The notes under the pieces are model-generated. The model was not told the origin of the DNA, ran no database searches, and saw nothing but the letters and a program-made list of their open reading frames with translations. Position numbers and translations under genes: made by a program. From positions 372,001 through 436,000 of the forward strand of contig NZ_CP058335.1 of the NCBI RefSeq assembly GCF_013391105.1: a stretch of DNA of 64,000 bases, read 5' to 3'. Shown here piece by piece: positions 1 through 9,109 of the stretch. Each line of letters opens with the position of its first letter. The stretch's first letter is position 1. Source of the DNA: Natronomonas salina (GTDB taxonomy: Archaea; Halobacteriota; Halobacteria; Halobacteriales; Haloarculaceae).

Positions 1-1501
1 CGCCGTCCTCGGTCGCCAGCGTCCCGAGGGCGTTCTGGAGTTCGAGGAACGCCGATTCGACCTCGTCCGCCAGGTCCTCCAGCAGCGGGTGCTCGACGCC
101 GTCGAGCTTCTCCTGGACGTAGGGGAGCAACGCCTCGTGGGCGTTCTCGCGATTCAGCGCCCGGAGGGTGTCGAGGGCGAGGATGTTCGAGGGGCCCTCC
201 CAGATGGGGAGGACCTGCGCGTCGCGGAGGAGGCGCTCGGTGGTGTGCTCGCGGACGTAGCCGTTGCCGCCGAGGACCTCCATCGCGTAGGAGGTCGTCT
301 CGACGGCCATGCGGGCGGTCTTGTACTTCGCGACCGGGACGAACAGCCGCATCAACTGGTAGGCGTCGTCGCCCGATTTTGCGTCTGTCCGTTCCCGTTC
401 GTCGAGCAACCGGGCGCCCTCGAAGGTGAAGACGCTCGCGGCCTCGTAGTCGACGGCCATGTCGACGAGGTCGCGGCGCATCAGCGGTTTCTCCTCGAGG
501 GCGCTCCCGAAGGCCTCGCGGTTGGCGGCGCGGACCTTCGCCTCCAGCAGCGCCCGGCCCATGATGCCGATGGCGCCGGTGGCGTTGGTCAGCCGCTCGA
601 AGTTCATCATCTCGGCCATATACTTGAAGCCCTCGCCCTCCTCGCCGACGAGGTACGCCTCGGCGCCCTGGAACTCGATCTCGCCGGTGGGGACCGAGAT
701 GGTGCCGAGCTTGTCCTTCAGACGGCGGAAGTGCGACTCGTTGACCTCCCCGTCGGGCTTCGTCCGCGGGACGAGGAACAGCGACAGGCCCTCGACGCCC
801 TCCGGGGCGTCGGGGGTGCGGGCGAGCGCAAGGGCTCCCTCCGCGTCGATGTTCGAGCAGAACCACTTCTCGCCGTAGAGCTCGTAGACGCCGTCTTCGC
901 CGGTCCGCTCGGCCCGGACCTCGTTGGCGCCGACGTCGGAGCCGCCCTGCTCCTCGGTCAGGAACATCGCGCCCTCGATGTGCTCCTCCAGGTCGCGTGA
1001 CGTCAGCCCCTCGAAGTACTCCGCTAGGTCGCCGTCGTCGAACTTCTCGAGGACGATGGCCGCACCGGTGGTCATCGAGACCGGACAGCAGAACCCGCCG
1101 TCGACGTAGGAGAGCAGCGTCTGCATCATCAGGACGTGGCTCAGCCCGACCGGTTCGTCGCGGCCCGGCGGCGCGTGGAAGGCGTCGTGAGTGATGCCGA
1201 ACTCCTCGTAGGCGATCCGCTCCTGCTCCTCGACGAACGGGTGGTACCGGACCCCGTTGAGCCGGTCGCCGTACTTGTCGAAGGACTTCAGTTCGTGGCC
1301 CTCCTCGTCGATCCGGTCGGCGGTGTCGGCCATCCGGTGGCCGAGGACTTCGCCGAACTCCGAGAGGACGTCCTCGGCCCACTCGTACTCGTCGTCCGGG
1401 TAGACGCGTCGGGCCTCGAACCGGAGGGTCGGGTCGAGTTCCCAGTAGTTGCAGTCCCGGCCCTCGTCCAGTTGCCCGTAGTCTATCGGGTCGGTCGACA
1501 T
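1..1501 (-). CDS. AidB-like acyl-CoA dehydrogenase (3' end outside window)
   Basis: FAD-dependent acyl-CoA dehydrogenase of the AidB/isovaleryl-type branch; 500 codons are visible and the C-terminus runs off the left edge. The start ATG at 1501 (MSTDPIDYGQ) lies about 30 bases after a TATA-like element (1528-1535, reverse strand), as expected for a leaderless message. Family marks seen: FLTEEQGGSDVGAN around residue 185, the GEKWFCSN loop, and PIWEGPSN near residue 435, whose Glu aligns with the catalytic base of the family. It is divergent from a crotonase and a BKACE gene, which suggests a role in acyl-CoA degradation. The substrate cannot be read from sequence. Confidence 0.9.
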   Translation of the reverse strand, partial: MSTDPIDYGQLDEGRDCNYWELDPTLRFEARRVYPDDEYEWAEDVLSEFGEVLGHRMADTADRIDEEGHELKSFDKYGDRLNGVRYHPFVEEQERIAYEEFGITHDAFHAPPGRDEPVGLSHVLMMQTLLSYVDGGFCCPVSMTTGAAIVLEKFDDGDLAEYFEGLTSRDLEEHIEGAMFLTEEQGGSDVGANEVRAERTGEDGVYELYGEKWFCSNIDAEGALALARTPDAPEGVEGLSLFLVPRTKPDGEVNESHFRRLKDKLGTISVPTGEIEFQGAEAYLVGEEGEGFKYMAEMMNFERLTNATGAIGIMGRALLEAKVRAANREAFGSALEEKPLMRRDLVDMAVDYEAASVFTFEGARLLDERERTDAKSGDDAYQLMRLFVPVAKYKTARMAVETTSYAMEVLGGNGYVREHTTERLLRDAQVLPIWEGPSNILALDTLRALNRENAHEALLPYVQEKLDGVEHPLLEDLADEVESAFLELQNALGTLATEDG

Positions 1502-1527
1502 GTCCTGGGGGTTTGGGATGCGGTAGC

Positions 1528-1608
1528 ATAAATCTCCGTCCGCCGGGATCGGTCGGTTGAACTCCGGTTCCCAATTTCACGGTTAAACTAATTGTTCGTT
1601 TCCGACCG
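1528..1608. promoter_or_regulatory. Divergent promoter region with interrupted dyad
   Basis: Between the acyl-CoA dehydrogenase and crotonase genes. Minus-strand TATA-like TTTATG lies at 1528-1535 and plus-strand GGTTAAACTAA at 1580-1590. An imperfect dyad (CGGTCGG..GAAC at 1550-1562, GTTC..CCGACCG at 1594-1608) brackets the plus-strand box, so one regulator could control both genes. Inference from sequence symmetry only. Confidence 0.45.
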
Positions 1609-1650
1609 TCCGAAATCATGATAGGAATGCCCCCACATGCCACAGGCAGG

Positions 1651-2472
1651 ATGGCTACGAGCGAGGAACTCTCCAACGAGGACCTGGACGTCGAGGTCGC
1701 CGCCGACGACCTCGTGGTCCGGGCGACGATCGACCGGGCCGAGGACCGCAACGCCCTGAACGAGAACGTCATCGAGGGGCTCCTCGGCGTCCTCGAGTAC
1801 GCCGACGACGGGCCGGCCCGGGTCGTCGTGATCCGGGGCGCCGAGGGCACCTTCTGCGCCGGCGGCGACATCAAGTCGATGGCCAGCGCAGTCGGCCAGG
1901 GCTCGCAGGCCTACCGCGAGGGCTTCGCCGGCATGAAGGACCTCATCGAGACCGCCGTCGACACCGCCGCCCTCACCGTCGCCGCCGTCGAGGGCTACTG
2001 CCTCGCCGGCGGGATGGGCCTCGCCGCGGCCTGCGACGTCATCGTCGCCAGCGAGGAGGCCACCTTCGGGACGCCGGAGGTCGACATCGGCATCTTCCCC
2101 GCGCAGGCGCTCGTCCCCATCATGCGGACGGTCAACGAGAAGCAGGCGCTGAAGTTGCTGTTCACCGGCGAGCACATCGACGCCCGGGAGGCCCACGACA
2201 TCGGCTTCACGACCGATCTCGTCCCGCCGGAGGAGTTCGACGCCGAACTGGACTCGCTGGTCGACGACCTCGCCGGCCCCTCGTCGTTCATGATCGAGAT
2301 CGGCAAGGAGTCCTTCTACAACCAGCGGGAGATGGGCTTCTCCGAGGCGCTCGACTACATGCGCGAGATGGTGACGATGCTCGCGATGAGCGACGACGCC
2401 GAGGAGGGGTTCAACTCCTTCCTCACCGACTCCGAACCCGACTGGAAGGGCCGACCCGACACCGACGACTGA
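1651..2472 (+). CDS. Enoyl-CoA hydratase/isomerase family protein (crotonase)
   Basis: Crotonase-fold acyl-CoA enzyme, 273 residues from the chosen ATG (MATSEELSNE). Oxyanion-hole segments GTFCAGGDIKSM and CLAGGMGLAAACD are present. The second catalytic Glu is kept (TPEVDIGIFP), but the first hydratase Glu is replaced by Gly in AGGMGLA, as in many isomerases, so hydration is not assured. An in-frame ATG at 1618 (MIGMPPHATG) is also possible because a TATA box ends at 1590; 1651 is preferred because the protein becomes typically acidic there. A BKACE gene follows 29 bases downstream, probably in the same operon. Confidence 0.85.
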   Translation: MATSEELSNEDLDVEVAADDLVVRATIDRAEDRNALNENVIEGLLGVLEYADDGPARVVVIRGAEGTFCAGGDIKSMASAVGQGSQAYREGFAGMKDLIETAVDTAALTVAAVEGYCLAGGMGLAAACDVIVASEEATFGTPEVDIGIFPAQALVPIMRTVNEKQALKLLFTGEHIDAREAHDIGFTTDLVPPEEFDAELDSLVDDLAGPSSFMIEIGKESFYNQREMGFSEALDYMREMVTMLAMSDDAEEGFNSFLTDSEPDWKGRPDTDD

Positions 2473-2501
2473 CCCGACGACTATCCCCACACCACCCACC
2501 G

Positions 2502-3392
2502 ATGACCATCGAACAAGAATCCGTCAAAGGCAACGACCCCGAGAAGGCGATCGTCAGCGCGGCGCTCACCGGCGCGCTCACCACCCGCGACCAGTGCGAG
2601 GCGATCCCGTACACCCCCGAGGAGATCGCCGAGGACGCCGCCGCGGCCCGCGAGAACGGCGCCGCGATCGCGCACATCCACGCCCGCACCGAGAACGGCT
2701 CGCCGACCTTCGACACCGAGATCTACCAGGAGATCTACGACGAAGTCCGCGAACGCACCGACATCCTGATCAACTTCTCGACGGGCGCGCTCCACGAACC
2801 CGTCGAGACGCGCGTCGAGTACGTCGAGGAGGTCCAGCCCGACATCGCCGCGCTGAACATGGGCTCGATGAACTACGCGAAGTACAGCGAGAGCCGCGAC
2901 GACTTCGTCTTCGACATGGTGTTCGACAACCCGTTCAACGAGATCCGCGAGTTCCTGACGGCGATGAACGGCTCGGGCGTCAAGCCCGAACTCGAGTGCT
3001 TCGACACCGGCCACATCGGGAACATCCGGCCGTTCGTCAAGTCCGGCGACCTCGAACACCCCATCAACTTCTCGCTGGTGATGGGCGTCCTCGGCGGCAT
3101 CCCGCCGACGATCGAGAACCTCGCCCACCAGGTCCGCCAGCTCCCCGACAGCGCCAACTGGCAGGTCATCGGTATCTCCCGCGAGCAGTGGCAGCTCGTT
3201 TCGGCCGCCCTCGCTATGGGCGGCAACGTCCGCGTCGGCCTGGAGGACAACTTCTACCTCCCGAACGGCGAGATGTCGACGAACCCCGAACTCGTCGCCA
3301 AGGCCGCCGAGATGACCCGCAACGTCGGCCGCGAGCCCGCCACGCCCGAGGAGGCCGCCGAGATCATGGAGATCGACGCGCCGCATCTCTAA
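2502..3392 (+). CDS. BKACE family enzyme (3-keto-5-aminohexanoate cleavage-like)
   Basis: Member of the beta-keto acid cleavage enzyme (BKACE, formerly DUF849) family, 296 residues. These metal-dependent TIM barrels condense a beta-keto acid with acetyl-CoA and release acetoacetate and a new CoA thioester. Seen: NGAAIAHIHAR near residue 50 with the metal-binding His-x-His, the conserved LTGALTT start of strand 1, and FDTGHIGNI in the middle. Family members act on substrates from lysine fermentation, carnitine and others; the neighbouring crotonase and acyl-CoA dehydrogenase fit catabolism of a branched or amino acid-derived chain. Substrate unknown. Confidence 0.85.
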   Translation: MTIEQESVKGNDPEKAIVSAALTGALTTRDQCEAIPYTPEEIAEDAAAARENGAAIAHIHARTENGSPTFDTEIYQEIYDEVRERTDILINFSTGALHEPVETRVEYVEEVQPDIAALNMGSMNYAKYSESRDDFVFDMVFDNPFNEIREFLTAMNGSGVKPELECFDTGHIGNIRPFVKSGDLEHPINFSLVMGVLGGIPPTIENLAHQVRQLPDSANWQVIGISREQWQLVSAALAMGGNVRVGLEDNFYLPNGEMSTNPELVAKAAEMTRNVGREPATPEEAAEIMEIDAPHL

Positions 3393-3393
3393 A

Positions 3394-3510
3394 CCCACTT
3401 TTTACTCCTCGGGTTCCGCGCCGGAGGTGCGGAACCGCTCTTCACAAAAACTTGGGGAAAACTCCCCGGCGGCTCCCGCTGTTCGCCGCCGTAGAACCGT
3501 GCTCCCTACG
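3394..3510. repeat. Dispersed two-hairpin intergenic element, copy A
   Basis: Starts a few bases after the BKACE stop codon and fills the gap to the convergent dna2-like gene. Order: CACTTTTTACTC, a GGTTCCGC/GCGGAACC hairpin, the core CAAAAACTTGGGGAAAA, then a CGGCGGC/GCCGCCG hairpin. The same order occurs at 22677-22785 (copy B), again directly after a plus-strand stop and facing a minus-strand gene. The T-runs on both strands suggest a bidirectional terminator. Confidence 0.7.
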
Positions 3511-3531
3511 GTCGCGCGGATGCTAATCCAG

Positions 3532-6195
3532 CTAGCTCCCGTCCGCCCACTCCAGCATCCGCTCGTAGAACGGCACGCTCCGGAGCGCCCCTTCGTCGCC
3601 CACCAGGACAAGCGCCTTCTTCGCGCGCGTAAGCGCGACGTTCACCCGCCGGTAGTCTTCGAAGATGGGACTCCCGAGGTCGTCGGTCGCCACGAACGAG
3701 ATGACGATCACCTCCTTCGAGGAGCCCTGGAACCGGTCGACGGTGTCGACGGTGACGTCGGGGAGCCGTCGCGAGATCTGGGCCACCTGGGCGCGGAACG
3801 GCGCGATGACGCCGATGTCCTCGCGGTCGACGCCCGCGTCGAGGAACGACTGGACTATCCCCGCGACCCGGTCGGCCTCGATCGGGTTGGTGTTCCCGTC
3901 GGCCGCGCCGCCGGGGTCGACGAAGGAGACTGGGTCCCGCAGTTCCGGCGGTAACGCGTCGGCGTTGACGCCCGGCAGGTCCGAGAGACGCTGGGCGGCC
4001 ACCTCTCCGGTCGCAGGGCGCAACTCGCCGCCGTAGAACTCCCGGCTGGAGAAGTACTGGACCCGCTGGCTCATGCGGTACTGGCGGTCGAGCATGACGC
4101 CAGCCTCGGGGTACGTCTCGATGAGGCGCTCGAACAGCGACTCCTTGAGGTCGTTCTCCGCGCGGACGACCGGCGGGAGCTGCTCGTGGTCGCCGACCAG
4201 GACGAACCGGTGGGCGAGGTTGGCGGCGAGGAAGGTCCCCGGCTCGGTCAGCTGGCCGGCCTCGTCGACGACCGCGACGTCGAACTGCTGCTGTTTCAGC
4301 GCGCGGGAGCCGCAGGCGGCCGTCGTGGCGGCGACGACCTGTGCGTCCTGCAGTTCGGCGGCGCGCTCCCGGGGGTCGCCGGAGCGCTGCATCCGGTACT
4401 GCTGCATGTCGTCGCGGACGCCGTTCTCCGACCCCCAGCGGACGACGTCGGTGAAGCCCTGCTCCTCGAGGGCCTCGACCGCGTTGTCGACCGCGCGGTT
4501 GGTGAACGCCGACAGCAGGACGCGCTCGCCGTCGTCGACCAGCGCGCGGACGGTCCGCGCGAGGGTGTAGGTCTTCCCGGTACCGGGCGGGCCGTGGACG
4601 AGCGCAAAGTCGTCGGCCCGGACGGCGGCGTTGACGGCCTCGTCCTGAGCGTCGTTGTTGTCGATGTAGGTCTCCCGGGGCCCGGAGAACTCGGGGTCGC
4701 GGCGGCCGAAGAGGACGTCCTTCCGGTCGGGGTCGCCGCGGAGGATGGCGTCGTGCAGACCGTTGAGCTGTCGGTCGACCCCGATCTCGGAGGGGTAGAC
4801 GTCGAGCCGCCGGAGGTCGAACGGCTCGTCGGCGGTGACGACAATCTCCTCGCCGAGTTCCTCGACGGTCGCGAGTTCGGCGGTGCCTCGGGTCGGGTGA
4901 CCGTCGCTGGCGAGGACCCGGTCGCCCTCTCGGATCTTCGAGACGGCCTCGGAGGTCCGGCGGGCGCGGAGCCGCCACCGACCGCCGGAGACCGGCTCGC
5001 GGTCGAGCGGTTCCAGGTCGAGCAGCGCGCGGTCGTCGTCGGCCCGCTCCTCGGCGGACTGCTCCCAGAGCTTCCGGTACTCGCGGTGGACCTCGCGGCG
5101 CTCCTCCTCGATGGCGCGGTAGAAGCGCTCGAAGTAGTCCCGCTCCGCTTTCGGGAGCGACTCGCCGATCTGGCCGGCCTTCGACTCCTGGTCGAGGCGA
5201 CCGGCGACCACCATGCAGGTGTCCTGTTCGAAGCAGTACTCGCACTTCGCGTCGGCCTCGTAGCCGGTCGGCACCGCCATATCGAACTCGGCGGCCGCGA
5301 TCTCGTTGCGCTGCCTGAGGACGAATTTCAGGAAGCCCCCGCCGATGGAGAACTCCTTCGCGGGCGAGAGGTCGCCGGAGGCCTCGCTGCGGTCCAGCGC
5401 GGTGTTCTTGGTGTAGAGGAGGGTGCCCGTGTCGGGCGCGTCGGCGACGCTGTCGGCCAGGAGGAGCGCGTAGCAGGCCGCCTGCACCTTGTCCTGGAAG
5501 CGGGGGTCGCGGGTGGTGTTCTTGCCGGTCTTGAGTTCGACCGGCATCCCGCGGCGGACGGCGTCGGCGCGGCCCTTGATGCCGAAGCGCTCGGAGATGA
5601 GCGTCTGCTCGGAGCGCCAGGAGTCGGCGTCGTCGTCGAGGATGCCCTGCTGGAGCCACCCCTCGATGGCGGCGGCGTTCTGCCGGACGTCGTCGGCCAC
5701 CGAGTCGGCGGTCTCCCCCAGGAGGCCGATGTCGAGGGCGGCTTCGGCGACGCGCTCCTCGATGCTGTCTTCGAGGTCGCGGCCCCGGAGCAGGTCGCCG
5801 AACACCTCGTGGACGACGGTCCCCTTGACGACCGGGTACTTCAGCGGGACGCCGGTGAGCTTGTTCAGGTAGTAGACGCGGGGGCACTGCACCCACCCCC
5901 GGATGTCGGTCACGTCGACGAGGAAGTCCGGTTCGACGACGACGGCGGAGTCGCCGGTCGTCGTGTACTGCGTCTCGCCGCGGAACTCCCGCTCCTCGAC
6001 GTCTGTCACGAGGAGGTCCATCTCCTCCTCCAGCAGGTCGGCGGTCCCGGTCCACTTCCCCCACAGCGTCACCTGGACCGGCTCCCTCGCGCCGCGCTCA
6101 GGGCGGAGCAGCACCTCGGCGAGTTCGGACGTCCCACGGCTCGTCTCGACGGTCCGGGGGTCGCGCGCTTCGACGACCGGGCCCCTCAGGTTCAC
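3532..6195 (-). CDS. dna2: Dna2-like nuclease-helicase (Cas4-type nuclease + SF1 helicase)
   Basis: Predicted DNA repair/replication enzyme of 887 residues. The N-terminal half carries a PD-(D/E)XK nuclease of Cas4/RecB type: H129, D211 (KGRAD), E220-x-K222 (VELKTGK). Cysteines C104 and C318/C321/C327 are placed like the Fe-S cluster ligands of Dna2. The C-terminal half is an SF1 helicase: Walker A GPPGTGKT at about 535, DEAGQL at about 644, and late motifs with QYRMS and the DTVDRFQGSSKEV segment. The order nuclease then helicase matches eukaryotic Dna2. It faces the BKACE gene across a repeat element. Function inferred from domain order. Confidence 0.85.
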   Translation of the reverse strand: MNLRGPVVEARDPRTVETSRGTSELAEVLLRPERGAREPVQVTLWGKWTGTADLLEEEMDLLVTDVEEREFRGETQYTTTGDSAVVVEPDFLVDVTDIRGWVQCPRVYYLNKLTGVPLKYPVVKGTVVHEVFGDLLRGRDLEDSIEERVAEAALDIGLLGETADSVADDVRQNAAAIEGWLQQGILDDDADSWRSEQTLISERFGIKGRADAVRRGMPVELKTGKNTTRDPRFQDKVQAACYALLLADSVADAPDTGTLLYTKNTALDRSEASGDLSPAKEFSIGGGFLKFVLRQRNEIAAAEFDMAVPTGYEADAKCEYCFEQDTCMVVAGRLDQESKAGQIGESLPKAERDYFERFYRAIEEERREVHREYRKLWEQSAEERADDDRALLDLEPLDREPVSGGRWRLRARRTSEAVSKIREGDRVLASDGHPTRGTAELATVEELGEEIVVTADEPFDLRRLDVYPSEIGVDRQLNGLHDAILRGDPDRKDVLFGRRDPEFSGPRETYIDNNDAQDEAVNAAVRADDFALVHGPPGTGKTYTLARTVRALVDDGERVLLSAFTNRAVDNAVEALEEQGFTDVVRWGSENGVRDDMQQYRMQRSGDPRERAAELQDAQVVAATTAACGSRALKQQQFDVAVVDEAGQLTEPGTFLAANLAHRFVLVGDHEQLPPVVRAENDLKESLFERLIETYPEAGVMLDRQYRMSQRVQYFSSREFYGGELRPATGEVAAQRLSDLPGVNADALPPELRDPVSFVDPGGAADGNTNPIEADRVAGIVQSFLDAGVDREDIGVIAPFRAQVAQISRRLPDVTVDTVDRFQGSSKEVIVISFVATDDLGSPIFEDYRRVNVALTRAKKALVLVGDEGALRSVPFYERMLEWADGS

Positions 6196-6284
6196 ATCTG
6201 CCAGTGCGCCCTCGACGGAAAAACGCTATCGGTCGTCGGAGGCCGACAGGTTCTTTCCCGTCCGCCGAAGAGAGCGGAGTAGCA

Positions 6285-6836
6285 ATGCGCGTACGCGACT
6301 GGCAGGACATCCTCGAGGACGTCGTCGAATCGGACGCCGACGCGGGCGGCTGGCGGGCCGTCGCGGGCGACCGCCGCGGCGGCGTGGGCGAGGACATGTT
6401 CCTGGGCCACCCCTCGGTCGGCGTCTACCAGCTGAAGACGTACGCGAAGAACCCCTTCGAAGTCCAGGGCGTCGGCGCCCGGGTCGCCCGGAAGATCGAC
6501 GACGAGCTGGACCCACTGTTCCCCGGCGAGGACAGCGGCGGCCGCTTCGGCGTCAACGACGGCTTCGAGGACGAGGACGAGGCGAAGGAGCGCGCCAAAC
6601 AGCTCGAGACCGTCATCGAGACGCACGCCGAGGCGCCGACAACGGGCGACGCGCTCTTCGAGGACGTGATGGACGCCCTCGACAGCCCGGCACACGGGCC
6701 GATGGAGTACGACATGTACGACCGGCCGGAGGGCCTCGAGAACCTCTCGGAGACCTTCGAGGAGGCCGAGGAGCTCCTGACGAAGGAACTCGACGACCTC
6801 GTCGAGGAGAGCGACGTCGACCGCGGGTTCCACTAG
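6285..6836 (+). CDS. Conserved acidic haloarchaeal protein of unknown function
   Basis: 183 residues from ATG 6285 (MRVRDWQDIL). No signal peptide, membrane segment or family motif that I recognise. The middle contains QLKTYAKNPFEVQGVGARVARKI-like text and the C-terminal part is acidic and helical. It is divergent from dna2 (89 bases between starts). Its TAG stop shares a CTAG with the stop of the convergent membrane protein gene. Codon use is that of the host. An earlier in-frame start at 6204 would add Arg-rich, non-acidic sequence and is rejected. Confidence 0.75.
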   Translation: MRVRDWQDILEDVVESDADAGGWRAVAGDRRGGVGEDMFLGHPSVGVYQLKTYAKNPFEVQGVGARVARKIDDELDPLFPGEDSGGRFGVNDGFEDEDEAKERAKQLETVIETHAEAPTTGDALFEDVMDALDSPAHGPMEYDMYDRPEGLENLSETFEEAEELLTKELDDLVEESDVDRGFH

Positions 6837-7375
6837 CCGAGGTACTGCTTCAGCACCGCGCCGAAGCCGGCGGCGCCGACGGCGAAGGAGACGAGGCCGC
6901 CGATGCCGGTCAGCGCGAGGGCGCCATTGATTGCCGCGCCGACGACGAGGGGCTTCAGCCACCCGTCGTCGTGGCCGACCAGTCGGTCGCCGATGGCGAG
7001 GAAGGCGATGGACGCGCCGATAACCAACACGAGGAACAAGACAAGCAGCAGCGGGATGGCCACGACGAGGCCGATACCGGTGAAGGCGAGGACGATGATC
7101 GCCAGGATCAGGAACACGAGACAGACCAGCCCGTAGAGGAACGATTCGACGGGATCTTCCAGGACATCGGCCATGCGAGCCTCGGTGTAGGATTCGGCGA
7201 CCGCGATCAGTATCGCGCCGACGACGAGCGTCGTCAGGAACGCGCTGACCGCGCTTCCGAGAACCTGGGTGACGGGGTTTTCGCCCGGTACGGGGCCTGG
7301 ACCCATCCCCCCGCCGGGATCGGGCGTCATCTGGAGGACGACAGCGGGGTCGACGGTGGTGAGTATCTCGATCAC
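6833..7375 (-). CDS. Small membrane protein, leaderless GTG start
   Basis: About 180 residues with a short N-terminal region, a Gly/Pro linker (DPGGGMGPGPVPGEN) and four predicted membrane segments, ending in a Gly-rich hydrophobic C-terminus (FGAVLKQYLG). The layout resembles haloarchaeal membrane domains of unknown function. Start: the reverse-strand TATA box GGTTATAC at 7400-7407 places transcription at about 7375, exactly a GTG (VIEILTTVDP), so a leaderless GTG start is favoured. An ATG at 7330 is the alternative. The long in-frame extension upstream is Arg-rich and not credible. Confidence 0.7.
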   Translation of the reverse strand: MIEILTTVDPAVVLQMTPDPGGGMGPGPVPGENPVTQVLGSAVSAFLTTLVVGAILIAVAESYTEARMADVLEDPVESFLYGLVCLVFLILAIIVLAFTGIGLVVAIPLLLVLFLVLVIGASIAFLAIGDRLVGHDDGWLKPLVVGAAINGALALTGIGGLVSFAVGAAGFGAVLKQYLG

Positions 7376-7399
7376 GGTGGCCGTTCTCCCGCGGCCGAC

Positions 7400-7407
7400 G
7401 TATAACC
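7400..7407 (-). promoter_or_regulatory. TATA box deciding a leaderless GTG start
   Basis: GGTTATAC on the minus strand, centred about 28 bases before the GTG at 7375. Confidence 0.6.
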
Positions 7408-7493
7408 AGGAGTCGCGGAGCGATCGGGGGCGGTGCGGCCTCACTGCTAGATCGACACGGCGACTTATACCCCTCCTGTTCGTACGCCAGACC

Positions 7494-8195
7494 ATGACCG
7501 TCGACGCCGTGCTGTTCGACCTCGACGACACGCTGTATCCCTACCCGCCCTGCCGCGAGGCGGGCAAACGCGGGGCCTTCGAGGAGGCCCGCGACCGGGG
7601 CTACGACCTCGACCGCGAGGCGTTCGAGTCCCTCTACCAGCGGGGCCGTCGCGAGACGAAGCGCGACACCGCAGAGACGGCGGCCTCTCACAGTCGAACG
7701 CTCTACTTCAAGCATGGCCTGCGAGACCACCTGGGACGGCCGGCCCCCGCGGACGCCCTGGCCTTGGGCGAAGCGTTCTGGGACGCCTACGTCGAGGCGA
7801 TGGAACCGTTCCAGGGCCTCCAGGAGACTCTGAAATCCCTCTCGGAGGCGGGCGTCTCAATCGGTATCGCGACCAACCTCACGACCAGTCTGCAGTTGCG
7901 GAAGCTCCGCGAGCTCGGAATCGACGACGCGGTCGACGCGATCGTCACCTCCGAGGAGGCCGGCCGCGAGAAACCCGGGTCGGTGATGTTCTCGCTGCCG
8001 CTCTCGCGGTTGGGGTGCCGACCCGCCGACGCGGTGATGGTCGGCGACAAGCCCGAGAGCGACGTCGCTGGCGCGAACGCGGTGGGACTGGAGACGGTCC
8101 TGTTCAACGGCTCGGTCGACGAGGAGGCGCCTCCGGAACACGTCCCGGACCACCAGGTCGACTCGCTGGCGGACGTCTTGGAGGTGGCGTTGTGA
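7494..8195 (+). CDS. HAD superfamily hydrolase
   Basis: 233-residue phosphatase of the haloacid dehalogenase superfamily. Motif I is DLDDTLYP at residues 9-16, motif [10 protein letters not shown], motif III Lys in REKPGSVMF, motif [16 protein letters not shown] 7494 follows a TTATAC box at 7465-7470 by about 27 bases (leaderless). The stop overlaps the GTG of the next gene by four bases (GTGA), so the phosphatase and the class II aldolase are translated together. This pairing recalls sugar-phosphate salvage routes in which a phosphatase and a FucA-like aldolase cooperate. Physiological substrate unknown. Confidence 0.85.
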   Translation: MTVDAVLFDLDDTLYPYPPCREAGKRGAFEEARDRGYDLDREAFESLYQRGRRETKRDTAETAASHSRTLYFKHGLRDHLGRPAPADALALGEAFWDAYVEAMEPFQGLQETLKSLSEAGVSIGIATNLTTSLQLRKLRELGIDDAVDAIVTSEEAGREKPGSVMFSLPLSRLGCRPADAVMVGDKPESDVAGANAVGLETVLFNGSVDEEAPPEHVPDHQVDSLADVLEVAL

Positions 8196-8824
8196 GGCTC
8201 GCCGAGGAACGCCGGTCGGTGGTCGAGCACGCCCCGAGCCTCGCGTCGCTCACCCCGGGCCGGACCGGGAACCTGAGTCGGCGCTCGGGCGACGCCTTCG
8301 CGGTGACGCCGACCGGCGTCCCCTACGACGCCTTCGGCGCGGAGGACGTGCCCGTCGTCGGCGTCGACGGCGAGCGGCGCGGCGGCGGGATGGAGCCGAG
8401 CAGCGAGGTGCCGATGCACGCCGCCATCTACCGGCGGGCCGACGTCGGGGCCATCGTCCACACCCACTCGCCGTGGACGACGACGCTGGCGACCGCGGGC
8501 GAGGAGCTGCCGCCCATCCACTACATGATCGTCGCGGTCGGTCGACGGGTCCCCGTAGCGGGCTACGCGCCCTACGGGACCGACGAACTCGCGGCGAAGG
8601 TCGTCGCCGCGATGGACGAGGCCGACTCCGAGGCGGCCATCTTACAGAACCACGGGCTCGTGGTCACGGGCCCGGACCTGGAGACGGCCGTCGAGAACGC
8701 CGTCCACGTCGAGAGCCTCGCGCGGATGTACCTGAGCGCCCGCGCCGCCGGCTTCGAGCCCACGGAGCTCAGCGACGACCAGCTGGCGGCCGTCGAGGAG
8801 CAGTTCGAGAGCTACGGGCAGTGA
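8192..8824 (+). CDS. Class II aldolase/adducin family protein (FucA-like)
   Basis: 210 residues starting at GTG 8192, which overlaps the upstream stop. Zinc-site residues are visible in [10 protein letters not shown] (two His near residue 90), ILQNHGLVV and the later AVHVES. The GNLSRR near the N-terminus is the phosphate-binding turn. Family members cleave sugar 1-phosphates to dihydroxyacetone phosphate and an aldehyde, or act as dehydratases such as MtnB. Because it is coupled to a HAD phosphatase, a role in salvage of 5-deoxy- or methylthio-sugars is a reasonable guess, not shown here. Confidence 0.85.
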   Translation: MRLAEERRSVVEHAPSLASLTPGRTGNLSRRSGDAFAVTPTGVPYDAFGAEDVPVVGVDGERRGGGMEPSSEVPMHAAIYRRADVGAIVHTHSPWTTTLATAGEELPPIHYMIVAVGRRVPVAGYAPYGTDELAAKVVAAMDEADSEAAILQNHGLVVTGPDLETAVENAVHVESLARMYLSARAAGFEPTELSDDQLAAVEEQFESYGQ

Positions 8825-8932
8825 CGACGGACTCGTCGAGAAGGAGCCACACACCACCGTCGGTGCGACGTCGACCGGGACGGCCGTCGGCGGCGACCGT
8901 CCCGAGGGCCGGCGGCGGCCGGCCCGGCGCTG

Positions 8933-9088
8933 TCACTCCTCCTCGGCCCTCGTGTAGCTCCTGTAGCTCATCGCCGATCCGTCGACGATGACCGTGTCGA
9001 GGCCGTGCTGCTGTTCGTGTGGCGGGTCGTCGCCAAGCGCCTCAGTCTCCGCGTCTCCGTAGTCGTACGGTGTGTGGTCCGAAGGCAT
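8933..9088 (-). CDS. Small acidic protein, 51 residues
   Basis: A short reading frame from ATG 9088 (MPSDHTPYDYGDAET) to TGA at 8933, too short for most gene finders. It is rich in Asp, Glu and His and ends in RAEEE. A strong reverse-strand TATA box (ATTTTATATAG at 9110-9120) lies about 26 bases before the ATG, and a perfect palindrome sits just upstream of that box. Unknown function; called a gene because of the promoter spacing and the haloarchaeal composition. Confidence 0.6.
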   Translation of the reverse strand: MPSDHTPYDYGDAETEALGDDPPHEQQHGLDTVIVDGSAMSYRSYTRAEEE

Positions 9089-9109
9089 ACGTGATGATGG
9101 GGGATACTG

